NCBI GenBank assembly: GCA_021795095.1
Contig: JAJYPU010000065.1
Location: forward strand, 1-9,848
Reading direction: 5' to 3'
DNA: 9,848 nucleotides
Source of the DNA: Actinomycetes bacterium
Lineage (GTDB): Bacteria > Actinomycetota > Acidimicrobiia > Acidimicrobiales > RAAP-2
Shown here: in pieces, positions 1 to 6,418 of the stretch
Position numbering within the stretch: the stretch's first letter is position 1
How the letters are laid out: each line of letters opens with the position of its first letter
Position numbers and translations under genes: made by a program
Notes under the pieces: generated by a model
The model's input: only the letters and a program-made list of their open reading frames with translations
Databases searched by the model: none
Told to the model about the DNA's origin: nothing

Positions 1-33
1 CGACCTCGAGCCACTCCCCGCCCGATTCCGCGG

Positions 34-861
34 TCACGGGTGACTGGGAAAGCGCACCATCGCCACTTGACTCGACGATGCGACGAGTTCCCCACGCTCG
101 TCAAAGAGCTCACAACGTTCATCGACGACGCCGTCGGCGACAACCAGACACCATTGACGAGCGCGCAACCACTCGCCAACCGGGATTCGCCGGACGTAGG
201 ACGTGAGCTGCAGCGTGGGTACCCAACCCGAAGAGCCCAGCGGGAACGTCGCGGGCGGCAACGCGTCGCTCGCGAACAACAGCGCCGAAGGATCCCAACC
301 TGAGGACCCCTCGTCCAAGCGCAACCAACCGCGGACCTCGCCGACGTCGCGAAGTTCACCCATCGACCAACCGGCCGTCGCCGGGTCCATTCGAAGATCG
401 AGGATCCGAGCGATGTTGACCTCATCGCCACCGGTCGATCGTCGACACGACGCCAGTGGCGCGATGTCGGGCACGTTGGCCCCGAAGTACCGGGCGGGGC
501 CGTCATGCAGCGTCCCGAGCGTCACCAGGGATTCCGTCGAGACCTGACCGTCCTGGATCAGTTCGACGTGGACGAAGGAGACCCCGCGCCCCACTTTGCG
601 AACCTCGGCCTCGAGCGTGGCCGGACCGACGGTCGGGGCCCCGATGTAGTTCGTGGTGACTGCCGTGGCGTGTAGGTGCGTCGAACCGTCCTGGGATGCC
701 GCGGCGAGGGCGGCGTTGGCCATGACAACCTGCAGGTACCCCCCGTTTGGGTGATTCATGACGGTGTAGTACTTCGACAGTTCGACCGCGAACCGTCCGT
801 GGTCAATGGGATCGACTGCCGCGGAATCGCGCAAGGTTGGTACTGAGCCGCCTTGGTCCAT
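34..861 (-). CDS. Acyl-CoA thioesterase-like protein (double hotdog)
   Basis: Predicted thioesterase-family protein of about 275 residues, expected to hydrolyse acyl-CoA thioesters in the cytoplasm; the substrate is unknown. The N-terminal hotdog is recognisable from the segment MNHPNGGYLQVVMANAAL (the central helix entry), followed by strands with TNYIGAP and a VGRGVSFVHVEL stretch. A second hotdog-like half follows, rich in W and ending SSSQVAMVRFP. This two-hotdog layout matches the TesB-like 4HBT_3 family by recognition of pattern, without a search. The open frame extends upstream to 981. I chose the ATG at 861 because homologous sequence starts near there and a TATGGT hexamer lies 6 nt upstream, which would fit a leaderless transcript; no Shine-Dalgarno is visible. 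The gene is divergent from the YHS permease. Confidence 0.82.
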   Translation of the reverse strand: MDQGGSVPTLRDSAAVDPIDHGRFAVELSKYYTVMNHPNGGYLQVVMANAALAAASQDGSTHLHATAVTTNYIGAPTVGPATLEAEVRKVGRGVSFVHVELIQDGQVSTESLVTLGTLHDGPARYFGANVPDIAPLASCRRSTGGDEVNIARILDLRMDPATAGWSMGELRDVGEVRGWLRLDEGSSGWDPSALLFASDALPPATFPLGSSGWVPTLQLTSYVRRIPVGEWLRARQWCLVVADGVVDERCELFDERGELVASSSQVAMVRFPSHP

Positions 862-867
862 TGGCCA

Positions 868-873
868 ACCATA
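868..873 (-). promoter_or_regulatory. Candidate -10 box for the thioesterase (leaderless)
   Basis: The minus strand reads TATGGT, then 6 nt (TGGCCA), then ATG at 861. That spacing would place transcription initiation at or next to the start codon, as in actinobacterial leaderless genes. No convincing -35 is seen, so this is only suggestive. The 8-bp palindrome TTGGCCAA (861-868) spans the spacer. Confidence 0.35.
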
Positions 874-895
874 ACGGTCCGCGCGGTAGTCGCCG

Positions 896-901
896 TATGA
901 T
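896..901 (+). promoter_or_regulatory. Candidate -10 box for the YHS permease
   Basis: TATGAT matches the TATAAT consensus at five of six positions. It lies back-to-back with the opposite-strand TATGGT at 868-873. A start near 908 would give the permease an untranslated leader of roughly 110 nt, which would contain the inverted repeats at 978-1000. No good -35 is visible 17 to 18 nt upstream. Confidence 0.4.
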
Positions 902-977
902 TGAAGCCGAGAAAGAGGTTCGATGCTGGCTGTCCCCCGCGTACACGTCGCGGTGCGCCACGGCATTGGGTGGGGGA

Positions 978-1005
978 TCACCGACGGATCGGTGACCGAT
1001 GTCGG
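978..1005. promoter_or_regulatory. Alternating inverted half-sites (candidate operator or leader hairpin)
   Basis: A perfect 7-bp inverted repeat, TCACCGA at 978-984 and TCGGTGA at 989-995, is separated by CGGA. It overlaps a second perfect dyad, ATCGGT-G-ACCGAT at 988-1000, and a further TCGG follows at 1002-1005. The half-sites therefore alternate ACCGA, TCGGT, ACCGA, TCGG. The array ends 12 nt before the permease ATG at 1018 and touches the weak GGGTGG ribosome-binding site (1004-1009). It may be a repressor operator or an RNA hairpin controlling translation. No regulator is encoded in the window, so the ligand and the protein are unknown. Confidence 0.5.
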
Positions 1006-1017
1006 GTGGCGCGCTCG

Positions 1018-2589
1018 ATGACATCCGCACTCATCACGGTTGCACGTTGGTTCGGAGTTGGGCTGCGCGAAAGCGCCGCCATGGTCTGGATGACGTGGTG
1101 GCCACTGGTCCTCGGCTTCACGCTGTCAGGGATGGTCCAGAGCTTTCTCCCCCGCGACGGCCTACGCCGTCAACTGGGTGAGACGACACCGAGCACTGTC
1201 GTCAAAGCCTCGTTCCTCGGGGTCATTTCGTCCTCGTGCAGTTACGCCGCGAGCGCGATGGCCCGAGCCCTCTTCGCTCGCGGGGCATCGTGGACCAACT
1301 CACTGATCTTCATGATCGCATCAACGAACCTCGTCATCGAGCTCGGCATCGTGCTTTATCTCCTGCTCGGCTGGCAGTTCCTCGCCGCTCAGATCCTGGG
1401 TGGGGTCATCATGATTCTCGGGCTGGCGTTCCTAACCGGCCTCGTCTATAGCCGTCGGAACCAGGCCGCGCTGTACGAACACGTGCTCCAAGATGCGCCA
1501 CCGCCCACCCAGCCGGCGAATACCACGTGGCGTGAGCGGATCACCACGCGTCGGCACTACGCACTCGCCGCTCGTTACACGCTAGGTGACTTCACGATGT
1601 TGCGAAAGGAACTTCTCGCGGGGTTCCTCATCGCCGGGTTCATGAGTGTGCACGTTCCCCAGGTCTGGTGGTCACACATATTCCTGACCGGTCACGGCTG
1701 GCTCACGGTGGTCGAGAACGCGATCATCGCGCCGCTCATCGCGGTCATTTCGTTCGTCTGTTCCGTGGGCAACATCCCACTCGCCGCCGCACTGTGGACT
1801 CACGGTGTGGCGTTTGGCGGCGTGATCGCCTTCATCTTCGCGGACCTGGTGACCCTGCCGCTGCTGTTCATCTATCGCCGGTTTTACGGCGCTCCCATGA
1901 CCTTGCGACTCTTCGGCCTGCTGTGGTTCGTGATGTCGGCGGGCGGGCTCGTCGTCGAGGCGCTCTTTCGAAGCGCCGACCTGATTCCCACCTCACGCCA
2001 CACACCGGCTATGAGCGGTCACTTCCCGCTCGGTGGCACGCTCGTCGCCAACGTGGTCGCGACCGTCGTCGTGCTCACATTGATGGTCCTCGCGCGAAGA
2101 CACCACGACGACGGCGAACAGAGCGCCCGTGACCCGATTTGCGGAATGAACGTCGACGTAACGGCTCCGGTTGCGGTGCGGCAACGCAACGGCCAGACTT
2201 ACTACTTCTGTTCAATTCGGTGCGCCGAGCGGTTCGACCGCGGAGAGGAGTCAACCCCCATGCAAGAAGACCTCAACGGAGACGTGATCGACCCGATCTG
2301 CGAGATGCGGGTCAATTCGGCCACGGCGCTGAGCGCGGTGGGTGCGGACGGCAAGACGCACTACTTCTGCGGACCCGGCTGTCGACGGGCCTTCCTCGCC
2401 CTCGAGGCCGCCCAGGCCTCGGCACCGATGCAGGGTGACGAGAACGGTGACGCAATCGATCCAATCTGTGAGATGCGGGTCAATTCGGCCACGGCGCTGA
2501 GCGCGGTGGGTGCCGACGGCGAGACGCACTACTTCTGCGGCGAGGGCTGTCGGCGGACGTACCTCGCCTTGCACGGTACGCCCCAGTGA
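1018..2589 (+). CDS. YraQ/DUF318-type permease with three C-terminal YHS domains
   Basis: Polytopic inner-membrane permease of 523 residues, probably exporting a metal, metalloid or related species (family inference; substrate unknown). Roughly residues 1-365 form the permease, with many hydrophobic segments arranged as two related halves. The first half carries SSSCSYAA (Cys74) and IASTNLVIELGIVL; the second carries FVCSVGNIPLAAALW (Cys248) and FIFADLVTLPLL. This matches the DUF318/ArsP_2 family. The tail holds three YHS domains starting near residues 372 (DPICGM), 425 (DPICEM) and 481 (DPICEM), each ending in YFCxxxC, so it offers nine cysteines as a likely metal-binding tail. Domains 2 and 3 are near-identical. 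I chose the ATG at 1018 because the membrane domain begins there; the open frame reaches TTG 901. The gene overlaps the downstream Nudix gene by 4 nt. Confidence 0.88.
   Translation: MTSALITVARWFGVGLRESAAMVWMTWWPLVLGFTLSGMVQSFLPRDGLRRQLGETTPSTVVKASFLGVISSSCSYAASAMARALFARGASWTNSLIFMIASTNLVIELGIVLYLLLGWQFLAAQILGGVIMILGLAFLTGLVYSRRNQAALYEHVLQDAPPPTQPANTTWRERITTRRHYALAARYTLGDFTMLRKELLAGFLIAGFMSVHVPQVWWSHIFLTGHGWLTVVENAIIAPLIAVISFVCSVGNIPLAAALWTHGVAFGGVIAFIFADLVTLPLLFIYRRFYGAPMTLRLFGLLWFVMSAGGLVVEALFRSADLIPTSRHTPAMSGHFPLGGTLVANVVATVVVLTLMVLARRHHDDGEQSARDPICGMNVDVTAPVAVRQRNGQTYYFCSIRCAERFDRGEESTPMQEDLNGDVIDPICEMRVNSATALSAVGADGKTHYFCGPGCRRAFLALEAAQASAPMQGDENGDAIDPICEMRVNSATALSAVGADGETHYFCGEGCRRTYLALHGTPQ
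2260..2589 (+). repeat. In-frame tandem duplication of a YHS domain (168-nt unit)
   Basis: Two tandem units begin at 2260 and 2428, a period of 168 nt or 56 codons. Each unit starts with a PMQ-type linker and contains one YHS domain. The core blocks 2302-2372 and 2470-2540 (71 nt) differ at only two positions, including at third codon positions. That indicates a recent duplication or gene conversion rather than protein-level selection alone. The linkers and the domain ends are more diverged. The first YHS domain (from 2131) is clearly different from these two. Confidence 0.93.
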
Positions 2590-3014
2590 GCCGTCGACCC
2601 CGTCAGCGCACGACCGTGCGTAGTTACGGGATCCTCGTCGATGATGGTCGGGTCGTGCTCGTTCGATCGAGTAATCCTCACCACAACCCGCCGCTGTGGT
2701 GGTTGCCCGGCGGTGGCATCGACTTCGGTGAGGCGCCCGAGGAGGCGCTCATCCGCGAATTCGCCGAAGAGACCGGACTGATTGTCAACGACCCACGCCT
2801 AGTGGGCGTCACGAGTGACGAGCGACGACGAGACAACGGCGAACGGCTGCACACGGTGCGCATCCTCTACACCGTGCGACTCACTGGTGGGTCGCTTCGC
2901 GACGAAGCCGACGGGACCACCGACCTCGCGCGATGGTTCCAACTCGACGAGGTCAGCGACATTAACCTTGCGGACTACGCTCGCCGGGCGCTCGAACTCC
3001 TTCAGTCAAAGTAG
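2586..3014 (+). CDS. Nudix hydrolase
   Basis: Cytoplasmic Nudix-family pyrophosphohydrolase of 142 residues, acting on a nucleoside diphosphate linked to another group X; the substrate cannot be told from sequence. The Nudix box is complete: G43, five residues, E49, seven residues, then REFAEETGL (57-65), including the Mg-binding glutamates E61 and E62. A typical LPGGG precedes it. Length is normal for a single-domain MutT-like enzyme. The GTG start at 2586 forms a GTGA overlap with the permease stop, so translation is probably coupled and the two genes are cotranscribed. Its 3' end overlaps the opposing acyl-CoA ligase by 13 nt. A functional link to the metal permease is not evident. Confidence 0.9.
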   Translation: MSRRPRQRTTVRSYGILVDDGRVVLVRSSNPHHNPPLWWLPGGGIDFGEAPEEALIREFAEETGLIVNDPRLVGVTSDERRRDNGERLHTVRILYTVRLTGGSLRDEADGTTDLARWFQLDEVSDINLADYARRALELLQSK

Positions 3015-4675
3015 CGAGTCGGCATCTCGCGCTTGAGCAGTTTTCCCGCAGGGTTTCGGGGCAATGGCTCCTTCGTGAACGCGACTCGAGTCGGGATCTT
3101 GAACGCCGCCAACTTCGACGACAGGTGGGAACGTAATTCATCCTCGCTCATGGCAGCGCCATCCTTGAGTCGTACGATGCAGGCCACCTCTTCACCCAGT
3201 CGCTCGTGCGGGAGGCCGACGACGGCCGCCTCATAGACGGCGGGCAGTTCATAGATCGCCGCCTCGACCTCGGCGGAGTAGACGTTCTCCCCCGCTCGCA
3301 GGATGATGTCCTTCATCCGATCCTCGATGTACAAGAAGCCATCCTCGTCCACGTGTCCGATGTCACCGGTGCGCAGCCACCCATCGGTGATCGCCGCAGC
3401 CGTAGCCTCCGGTTTCTTCCAGTAGCCACGAATCAGCATTGGGCCCTTCAGCCAGATCTCGCCGCGTTCACCGACGGGCACCTCGTGTCCGTCCAGGTCA
3501 CGGATTGACGCGTCCAGCACGACCATCCGTGCCCGGCCCGTCGAGGTCGGGTGACTCACGTAGTCGTCGCCGTAGTTACCGGGTCCGTAGGCGTTGGTCT
3601 CGGTCATGCCGTAGCCCAGTGACGGCCGACCCTTGGCGAACGTGTGCTCGACCCGATTGACCAGCGCCGGCGGTGCCGGCGCGCCGCCACCGCCAACGAG
3701 GGTGAGTGAACTCGTGTCGTACTCGTCGAAGTGGGGGCTCTCCATCAGGTCCCAGCTCTGGGTCGGCACGCCGATGAAACTGGTTACGCGGTGTCGTTCG
3801 ATGAGTTGGAGCGCCCGCTCCGGCTCCCAGCGGTACATCATCACGAGCTTGAAGTGCCACGCGACGCACGACATCATGACCGGAATGCAGCCCGTCACGT
3901 GGAACAACGGCACTACGAGTATGAAACACGGCGCTTGGCCCGATCCGCTGTTGGGGTCCCGACGTGCGTCATTGATCGCCGAATTCGCGGCGAACGCCAT
4001 GATCGACTGACTCACCGCGCGGTGCGTCGAGACGGCTCCCTTGGGCATGCCCGTCGTCCCCGAGGTGTAGAGGATCGTCGCGTCCGAGTCGGGCCGAATG
4101 GCCACCTCGGGCATCGACGCACCCACTCGGACGAGATCGCTCCAGCGTTCGACCCCTGGGTCGAGTGGCAACAACTCATCGAGACGCACGCCGAGAATCG
4201 GCACGCCGGCACGCAGGCACGGGGCCTGGGCCCGCGCGACGCGTTCGGTATCGGCGACGAGCAACGAGAGGCCGGCGTCGTTGATCGCGTACTCGAGCTC
4301 GTCTTCGGTCCACCACGCGTTCAACGAGACCGACACCGCGCCAATCGAGACGATCGCCCCGAACGCGATCGTCCATTCGGGCAGGTTGCGCATAGCGATG
4401 CCCACCCGGTCGCCAACTGCGACGCCGTAGTGGTGCACGAGAACGTCGGCGAACGCGTCAATCTCGTCCTTCACTTTGTTGAACGTCCACTCCTCGTCCT
4501 CGTAGACGATGAACGTCCGCTCGTCGCCGCGCAACTGGTCGAAATATTGGTTGAGTGTGGGCGGTGCATTCTTAAAGACGCGGTAGGTCACGCCGTCGTA
4601 CGTCTCTTCGACAGTCTCGAAGGGCTGCCCCGGTCCTGAAACCAACGCAATTGCCTCGGCCATGCTGAGCCCCAC
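3002..4675 (-). CDS. AMP-dependent acyl-CoA ligase (FadD-like)
   Basis: Class I adenylate-forming enzyme of 557 residues that would activate a carboxylic acid, probably a fatty acid, to acyl-AMP and then acyl-CoA. Visible motifs in order: phosphate-binding loop YTSGTTGMPKGA (about 203-214), YGMTETNA (355-362), the TGD motif (436-438, Asp438 for ribose) in WLRTGDIGHVDEDG, the hinge IEDRMKDIILRAGENV, and the C-terminal PRNPAGKLLKRE with catalytic lysine K545. The set is complete, so the enzyme should be active. The chain-length preference is unknown. The GTG at 4675 is preferred over the ATG at 4663 because AAAGGGGG sits just upstream at proper spacing. It is divergent from the DUF167 gene and overlaps the Nudix gene tail-to-tail by 13 nt. 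Confidence 0.92.
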   Translation of the reverse strand: MGLSMAEAIALVSGPGQPFETVEETYDGVTYRVFKNAPPTLNQYFDQLRGDERTFIVYEDEEWTFNKVKDEIDAFADVLVHHYGVAVGDRVGIAMRNLPEWTIAFGAIVSIGAVSVSLNAWWTEDELEYAINDAGLSLLVADTERVARAQAPCLRAGVPILGVRLDELLPLDPGVERWSDLVRVGASMPEVAIRPDSDATILYTSGTTGMPKGAVSTHRAVSQSIMAFAANSAINDARRDPNSGSGQAPCFILVVPLFHVTGCIPVMMSCVAWHFKLVMMYRWEPERALQLIERHRVTSFIGVPTQSWDLMESPHFDEYDTSSLTLVGGGGAPAPPALVNRVEHTFAKGRPSLGYGMTETNAYGPGNYGDDYVSHPTSTGRARMVVLDASIRDLDGHEVPVGERGEIWLKGPMLIRGYWKKPEATAAAITDGWLRTGDIGHVDEDGFLYIEDRMKDIILRAGENVYSAEVEAAIYELPAVYEAAVVGLPHERLGEEVACIVRLKDGAAMSEDELRSHLSSKLAAFKIPTRVAFTKEPLPRNPAGKLLKREMPTRYFD

Positions 4676-4689
4676 GAATCCCCCTTTGC
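4676..4689 (-). promoter_or_regulatory. G-rich ribosome-binding site of the acyl-CoA ligase
   Basis: The minus strand reads GCAAAGGGGGATTC directly before GTG 4675. The AAAGG core lies about 7 nt from the GTG and so decides the start. A closely similar leader, GCAAAGGGGAATC at 6303-6315, precedes the desaturase ATG. Confidence 0.6.
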
Positions 4690-4702
4690 CTCAGATTTTC
4701 CA

Positions 4703-4738
4703 ATCCTAGGCTTCGCCATCAACCCACTCGGAGTTGGT
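4703..4738 (-). promoter_or_regulatory. Candidate promoter and dyad upstream of the acyl-CoA ligase
   Basis: A TAGGAT hexamer on the minus strand (4703-4708) is a reasonable -10 box and would give a leader of about 20 nt. In the place where a -35 would lie is an imperfect 17-bp dyad centred on 4730: ACC-c-ACTC-g-GAGT-t-GGT, seven of eight pairs matched (4722-4738). It could be an operator shared by the two divergent genes. No TTGACA-like box is seen. Confidence 0.35.
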
Positions 4739-4787
4739 AGAACAGTCCCGTGACCAATGACTCGCGCGTCGGACCGGGCCGTTCGCG

Positions 4788-5060
4788 ATGCGTCTGACCG
4801 TCCACGTCCATCCCGGGTCACGTCGGGGCGACGTTGGCGGTGACTATGACGGCGCACTCGTCGTACGCGTGCGAGCGCGCGCTGTGGATGGGGCCGCCAG
4901 TGACGAGACGCTGCGCGCAGTCGCCGACGCCTTCGGCGTGTCGCCCTCCATGGTGGACCTCATCCACGGCCGTCGTTCCCGGACCAAGATCCTCGAAGTG
5001 CGCGGCGACGAACCCTCGCTGCGCACGCGACTCGCCGAGTTACGTGCCATCGGTGATTAG
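4788..5060 (+). CDS. DUF167 (UPF0235, YggU-like) family protein
   Basis: Small cytoplasmic protein of 90 residues. The family pattern is clear: VHVHPGSRRGDV, then YDGALVVRVRARAVDGAASDETL, then a helix and FGVSPSMVDLIHGRRSRTKILEV. Full family length is present. The biochemical function of DUF167 is not established, so none is assigned. The ATG at 4788 begins just before the conserved first strand; the ribosome-binding site is weak. It is probably cotranscribed with the PLDc_N-type gene 21 nt downstream, and it is divergent from the acyl-CoA ligase across a 112-bp spacer. Confidence 0.85.
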   Translation: MRLTVHVHPGSRRGDVGGDYDGALVVRVRARAVDGAASDETLRAVADAFGVSPSMVDLIHGRRSRTKILEVRGDEPSLRTRLAELRAIGD

Positions 5061-5081
5061 GTTTAAGCGGAAAGGAGTGCC

Positions 5082-5381
5082 GTGCTCGCCACTAACTACC
5101 CCCTCTGGGATGTCTTCGTCACGACCGCGTACGTGGTCCTCTTCGTCTTCTGGCTCATGCTGGTGTTCCACGTCTTTTCAGACATCATGCGAAGCCACGA
5201 TCTCAGCGGACCACAGAAAGCGGCTTGGGTGATCGGAATCCTGGTTCTGCCACTGCTGGGAACCCTTATCTACCTCGTCGTGCGCGGTGGTTCTATGCAC
5301 GAACGCGACCGACGCACGGTCCAGACCCAGCAGGCCGCCTTCGAGGAGTACATCAGACGGGTCGCCAACACCAAGGAGTGA
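5082..5381 (+). CDS. Small membrane protein, PLDc_N-like
   Basis: Predicted integral membrane protein of 99 residues. Two hydrophobic segments are visible, about residues 12-34 and 47-67. A loop containing SDIMRSHDLSGPQKAAWVI separates them, and a charged, probably helical, C-terminal tail follows. The pattern of two helices with PxxGxLIYLVVRG resembles the phospholipase D N-terminal-like (PLDc_N) domain of small actinobacterial membrane proteins. No catalytic HKD motif is present, so phospholipase activity is not implied. The GTG at 5082 has a strong AAAGGAG (5071-5077) 4 nt upstream. Its TGA stop directly abuts the stop of the opposing desaturase. Confidence 0.8.
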   Translation: MLATNYPLWDVFVTTAYVVLFVFWLMLVFHVFSDIMRSHDLSGPQKAAWVIGILVLPLLGTLIYLVVRGGSMHERDRRTVQTQQAAFEEYIRRVANTKE

Positions 5382-5384
5382 TCA
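5379..5384. other. Palindromic shared stop TGATCA between convergent genes
   Basis: TGA at 5379-5381 ends the plus-strand membrane protein, and TCA at 5382-5384 is the complement of the TGA ending the desaturase. The two genes meet with zero intergenic bases. No hairpin terminator fits between them, so their transcripts must overlap or terminate inside the opposing gene. The same arrangement recurs at 7676-7681. Confidence 0.9.
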
Positions 5385-6302
5385 GATCAGGGCCGGACGA
5401 CTGGCCTTGGCGGCGAGACGCTCAACGCTCGCGCTTAGCTTTGCGACCACGGCGGTCAAATCGATGCGTGCACGCTCGGCGTCCGGCGTCAGGTCTTCGA
5501 GGTGGTTGACGTCCCACAGCGTGAGTACGGGGTCAAGGACGTCACGGGCGAACTGGGTGAGCCCGTAGATCCCTTCCTTCGCGATGCGCACCGCGTGACG
5601 GGTGAACCCTGGGATGCCAGTGCCCGGCATCGCGAACGCGCTCACCTGCTTGGCCGCGGCCACCATCATGAGTGACGGCTCGATCGCGAAGCCCGCCAAC
5701 GTCAAGTCGCGATAGAAGAGGTAGTGCTTGGTCTCGTCGCCCGCCACGAGACCAAGGAGGTTGCGACCGATCTTGTCGTCCTTGGGCAGGTGCGCGGCAG
5801 TGTTTCGATGCGCGACCTGAGTGGCCCGCTCCTGGAGCGCAACGTAACAAATGAGATCGGCGAAGGTCTCGGGTGCCGGCACCATCGCCTGAAACATCTG
5901 GACGCGACGCCCGTCCTCCAACAGCACCGGATCAATGCAGCGGCTGATGTGCACCCAGTCACGCATCACCATCGCATGGCGGTTCTCCTCCATCGTCCAT
6001 TGGTGATTCCAGTCGGCGATCGGGTGTGTCGGCGACGAGAGGCGCGACAACGTGGTCGTGTAGTAGGGCAGGTTGTCCTCGGTGAGCAAATTGACGTAGA
6101 TCGAACTACGCACGCCGTCGGGCAGTGGGTAGTCGGTGGGCGCCCACGGGCGATCGGCGAATGGCGCGCCCGCACCCCAGTCGATCTGCTCGTGGGGATA
6201 CCACAGCCGTGGTGCCTCGAGGTGTCGATTGAGCAACCGCTCGACGTCGGGGGCGAGTTCCTCGAGCAGGCCCGTAGACCGGGACGACCGCCGTGTAACC
6301 AT
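5382..6302 (-). CDS. Acyl-ACP desaturase (DesA-type, soluble diiron)
   Basis: Soluble ferritin-like diiron desaturase of 306 residues, expected to introduce a double bond into acyl-ACP (or acyl-CoA), shaping membrane or mycolate-type lipids. All six expected iron ligands are visible: E75 in LLTEDNLPYY, E106 and H109 in EENRH, E158 in LQERATQ, and E190 and H193 in DETKH. Their spacing is close to that of the castor stearoyl-ACP desaturase, and the family is shared by plants and mycobacteria. The open frame continues to 6356, but the ATG at 6302 is preferred because GCAAAGGGG lies at ideal distance. The gene is divergent from the MFS transporter and abuts the PLDc_N-type gene. The electron donor is not encoded here. 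Confidence 0.92.
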   Translation of the reverse strand: MVTRRSSRSTGLLEELAPDVERLLNRHLEAPRLWYPHEQIDWGAGAPFADRPWAPTDYPLPDGVRSSIYVNLLTEDNLPYYTTTLSRLSSPTHPIADWNHQWTMEENRHAMVMRDWVHISRCIDPVLLEDGRRVQMFQAMVPAPETFADLICYVALQERATQVAHRNTAAHLPKDDKIGRNLLGLVAGDETKHYLFYRDLTLAGFAIEPSLMMVAAAKQVSAFAMPGTGIPGFTRHAVRIAKEGIYGLTQFARDVLDPVLTLWDVNHLEDLTPDAERARIDLTAVVAKLSASVERLAAKASRPALI

Positions 6303-6332
6303 GATTCCCCTTTGCGACCGCGACCTGGCGGC

Positions 6333-6351
6333 CGATACCGCCATCGTATCG
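6333..6351. promoter_or_regulatory. Inverted repeat in the desaturase leader/promoter
   Basis: CGATAC (6333-6338) and GTATCG (6346-6351) form a perfect 6-bp inverted repeat with a 7-nt loop. It overlaps a possible minus-strand -10, TACGAT (6343-6348), for the desaturase. It may be an operator; a repeat of this size could also be chance. Confidence 0.3.
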
Positions 6352-6366
6352 CGCACGAGGTGAATT

Positions 6367-6390
6367 CCTTCACGAACTCTTTCACGAAGG
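6367..6390. promoter_or_regulatory. Double TTCACGAA dyad, candidate operator
   Basis: Two direct copies of TTCACGAA (6369-6376 and 6381-6388) are spaced 12 nt apart. Each has the internal symmetry TTC-NN-GAA. Together with flanking CC and GG they form a larger imperfect dyad: CCTTC/GAAGG on the outside and GAA/TTC on the inside, with mismatches between. It lies in the 116-bp spacer between the desaturase and the MFS gene and overlaps the putative MFS -35 element, which suits a repressor binding as a pair of dimers. Confidence 0.45.
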
Positions 6391-6409
6391 TCACCGCCCG
6401 CAGTAGCCT
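6381..6409 (+). promoter_or_regulatory. Candidate promoter of the MFS gene (leaderless)
   Basis: TTCACG (6381-6386) matches TTGACA at four of six positions. It is followed after exactly 17 nt by TAGCCT (6404-6409). Initiation about 7 to 9 nt later would fall at or just before GTG 6419. That fits the lack of any Shine-Dalgarno sequence and suggests a leaderless mRNA. Confidence 0.4.
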
Positions 6410-6418
6410 GGTCAACTC

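Noticed and set aside
1..33. Possible start of another minus-strand gene at the left edge
   Set aside because: Only 33 nt are visible; a GTG at 12-14 has no properly spaced ribosome-binding site, so nothing can be supported.
203..659. Several open frames on the plus strand inside the thioesterase region
   Set aside because: They are antisense shadows rich in Arg, Pro and Ser without recognisable domains; the minus-strand frame carries the hotdog motifs.
3731..4639. Long plus-strand frame of 302 codons opposite the acyl-CoA ligase
   Set aside because: It is antisense to a gene with a complete set of adenylate-forming motifs. Its product is His- and Arg-rich with no domain, as expected for a shadow in GC-rich DNA.
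5082..5381. Reading the small PLDc_N-like gene as a phospholipase D fragment
   Set aside because: No HKD motif or catalytic domain is present, and the gene has its own strong ribosome-binding site and stop; it is a complete small membrane protein.
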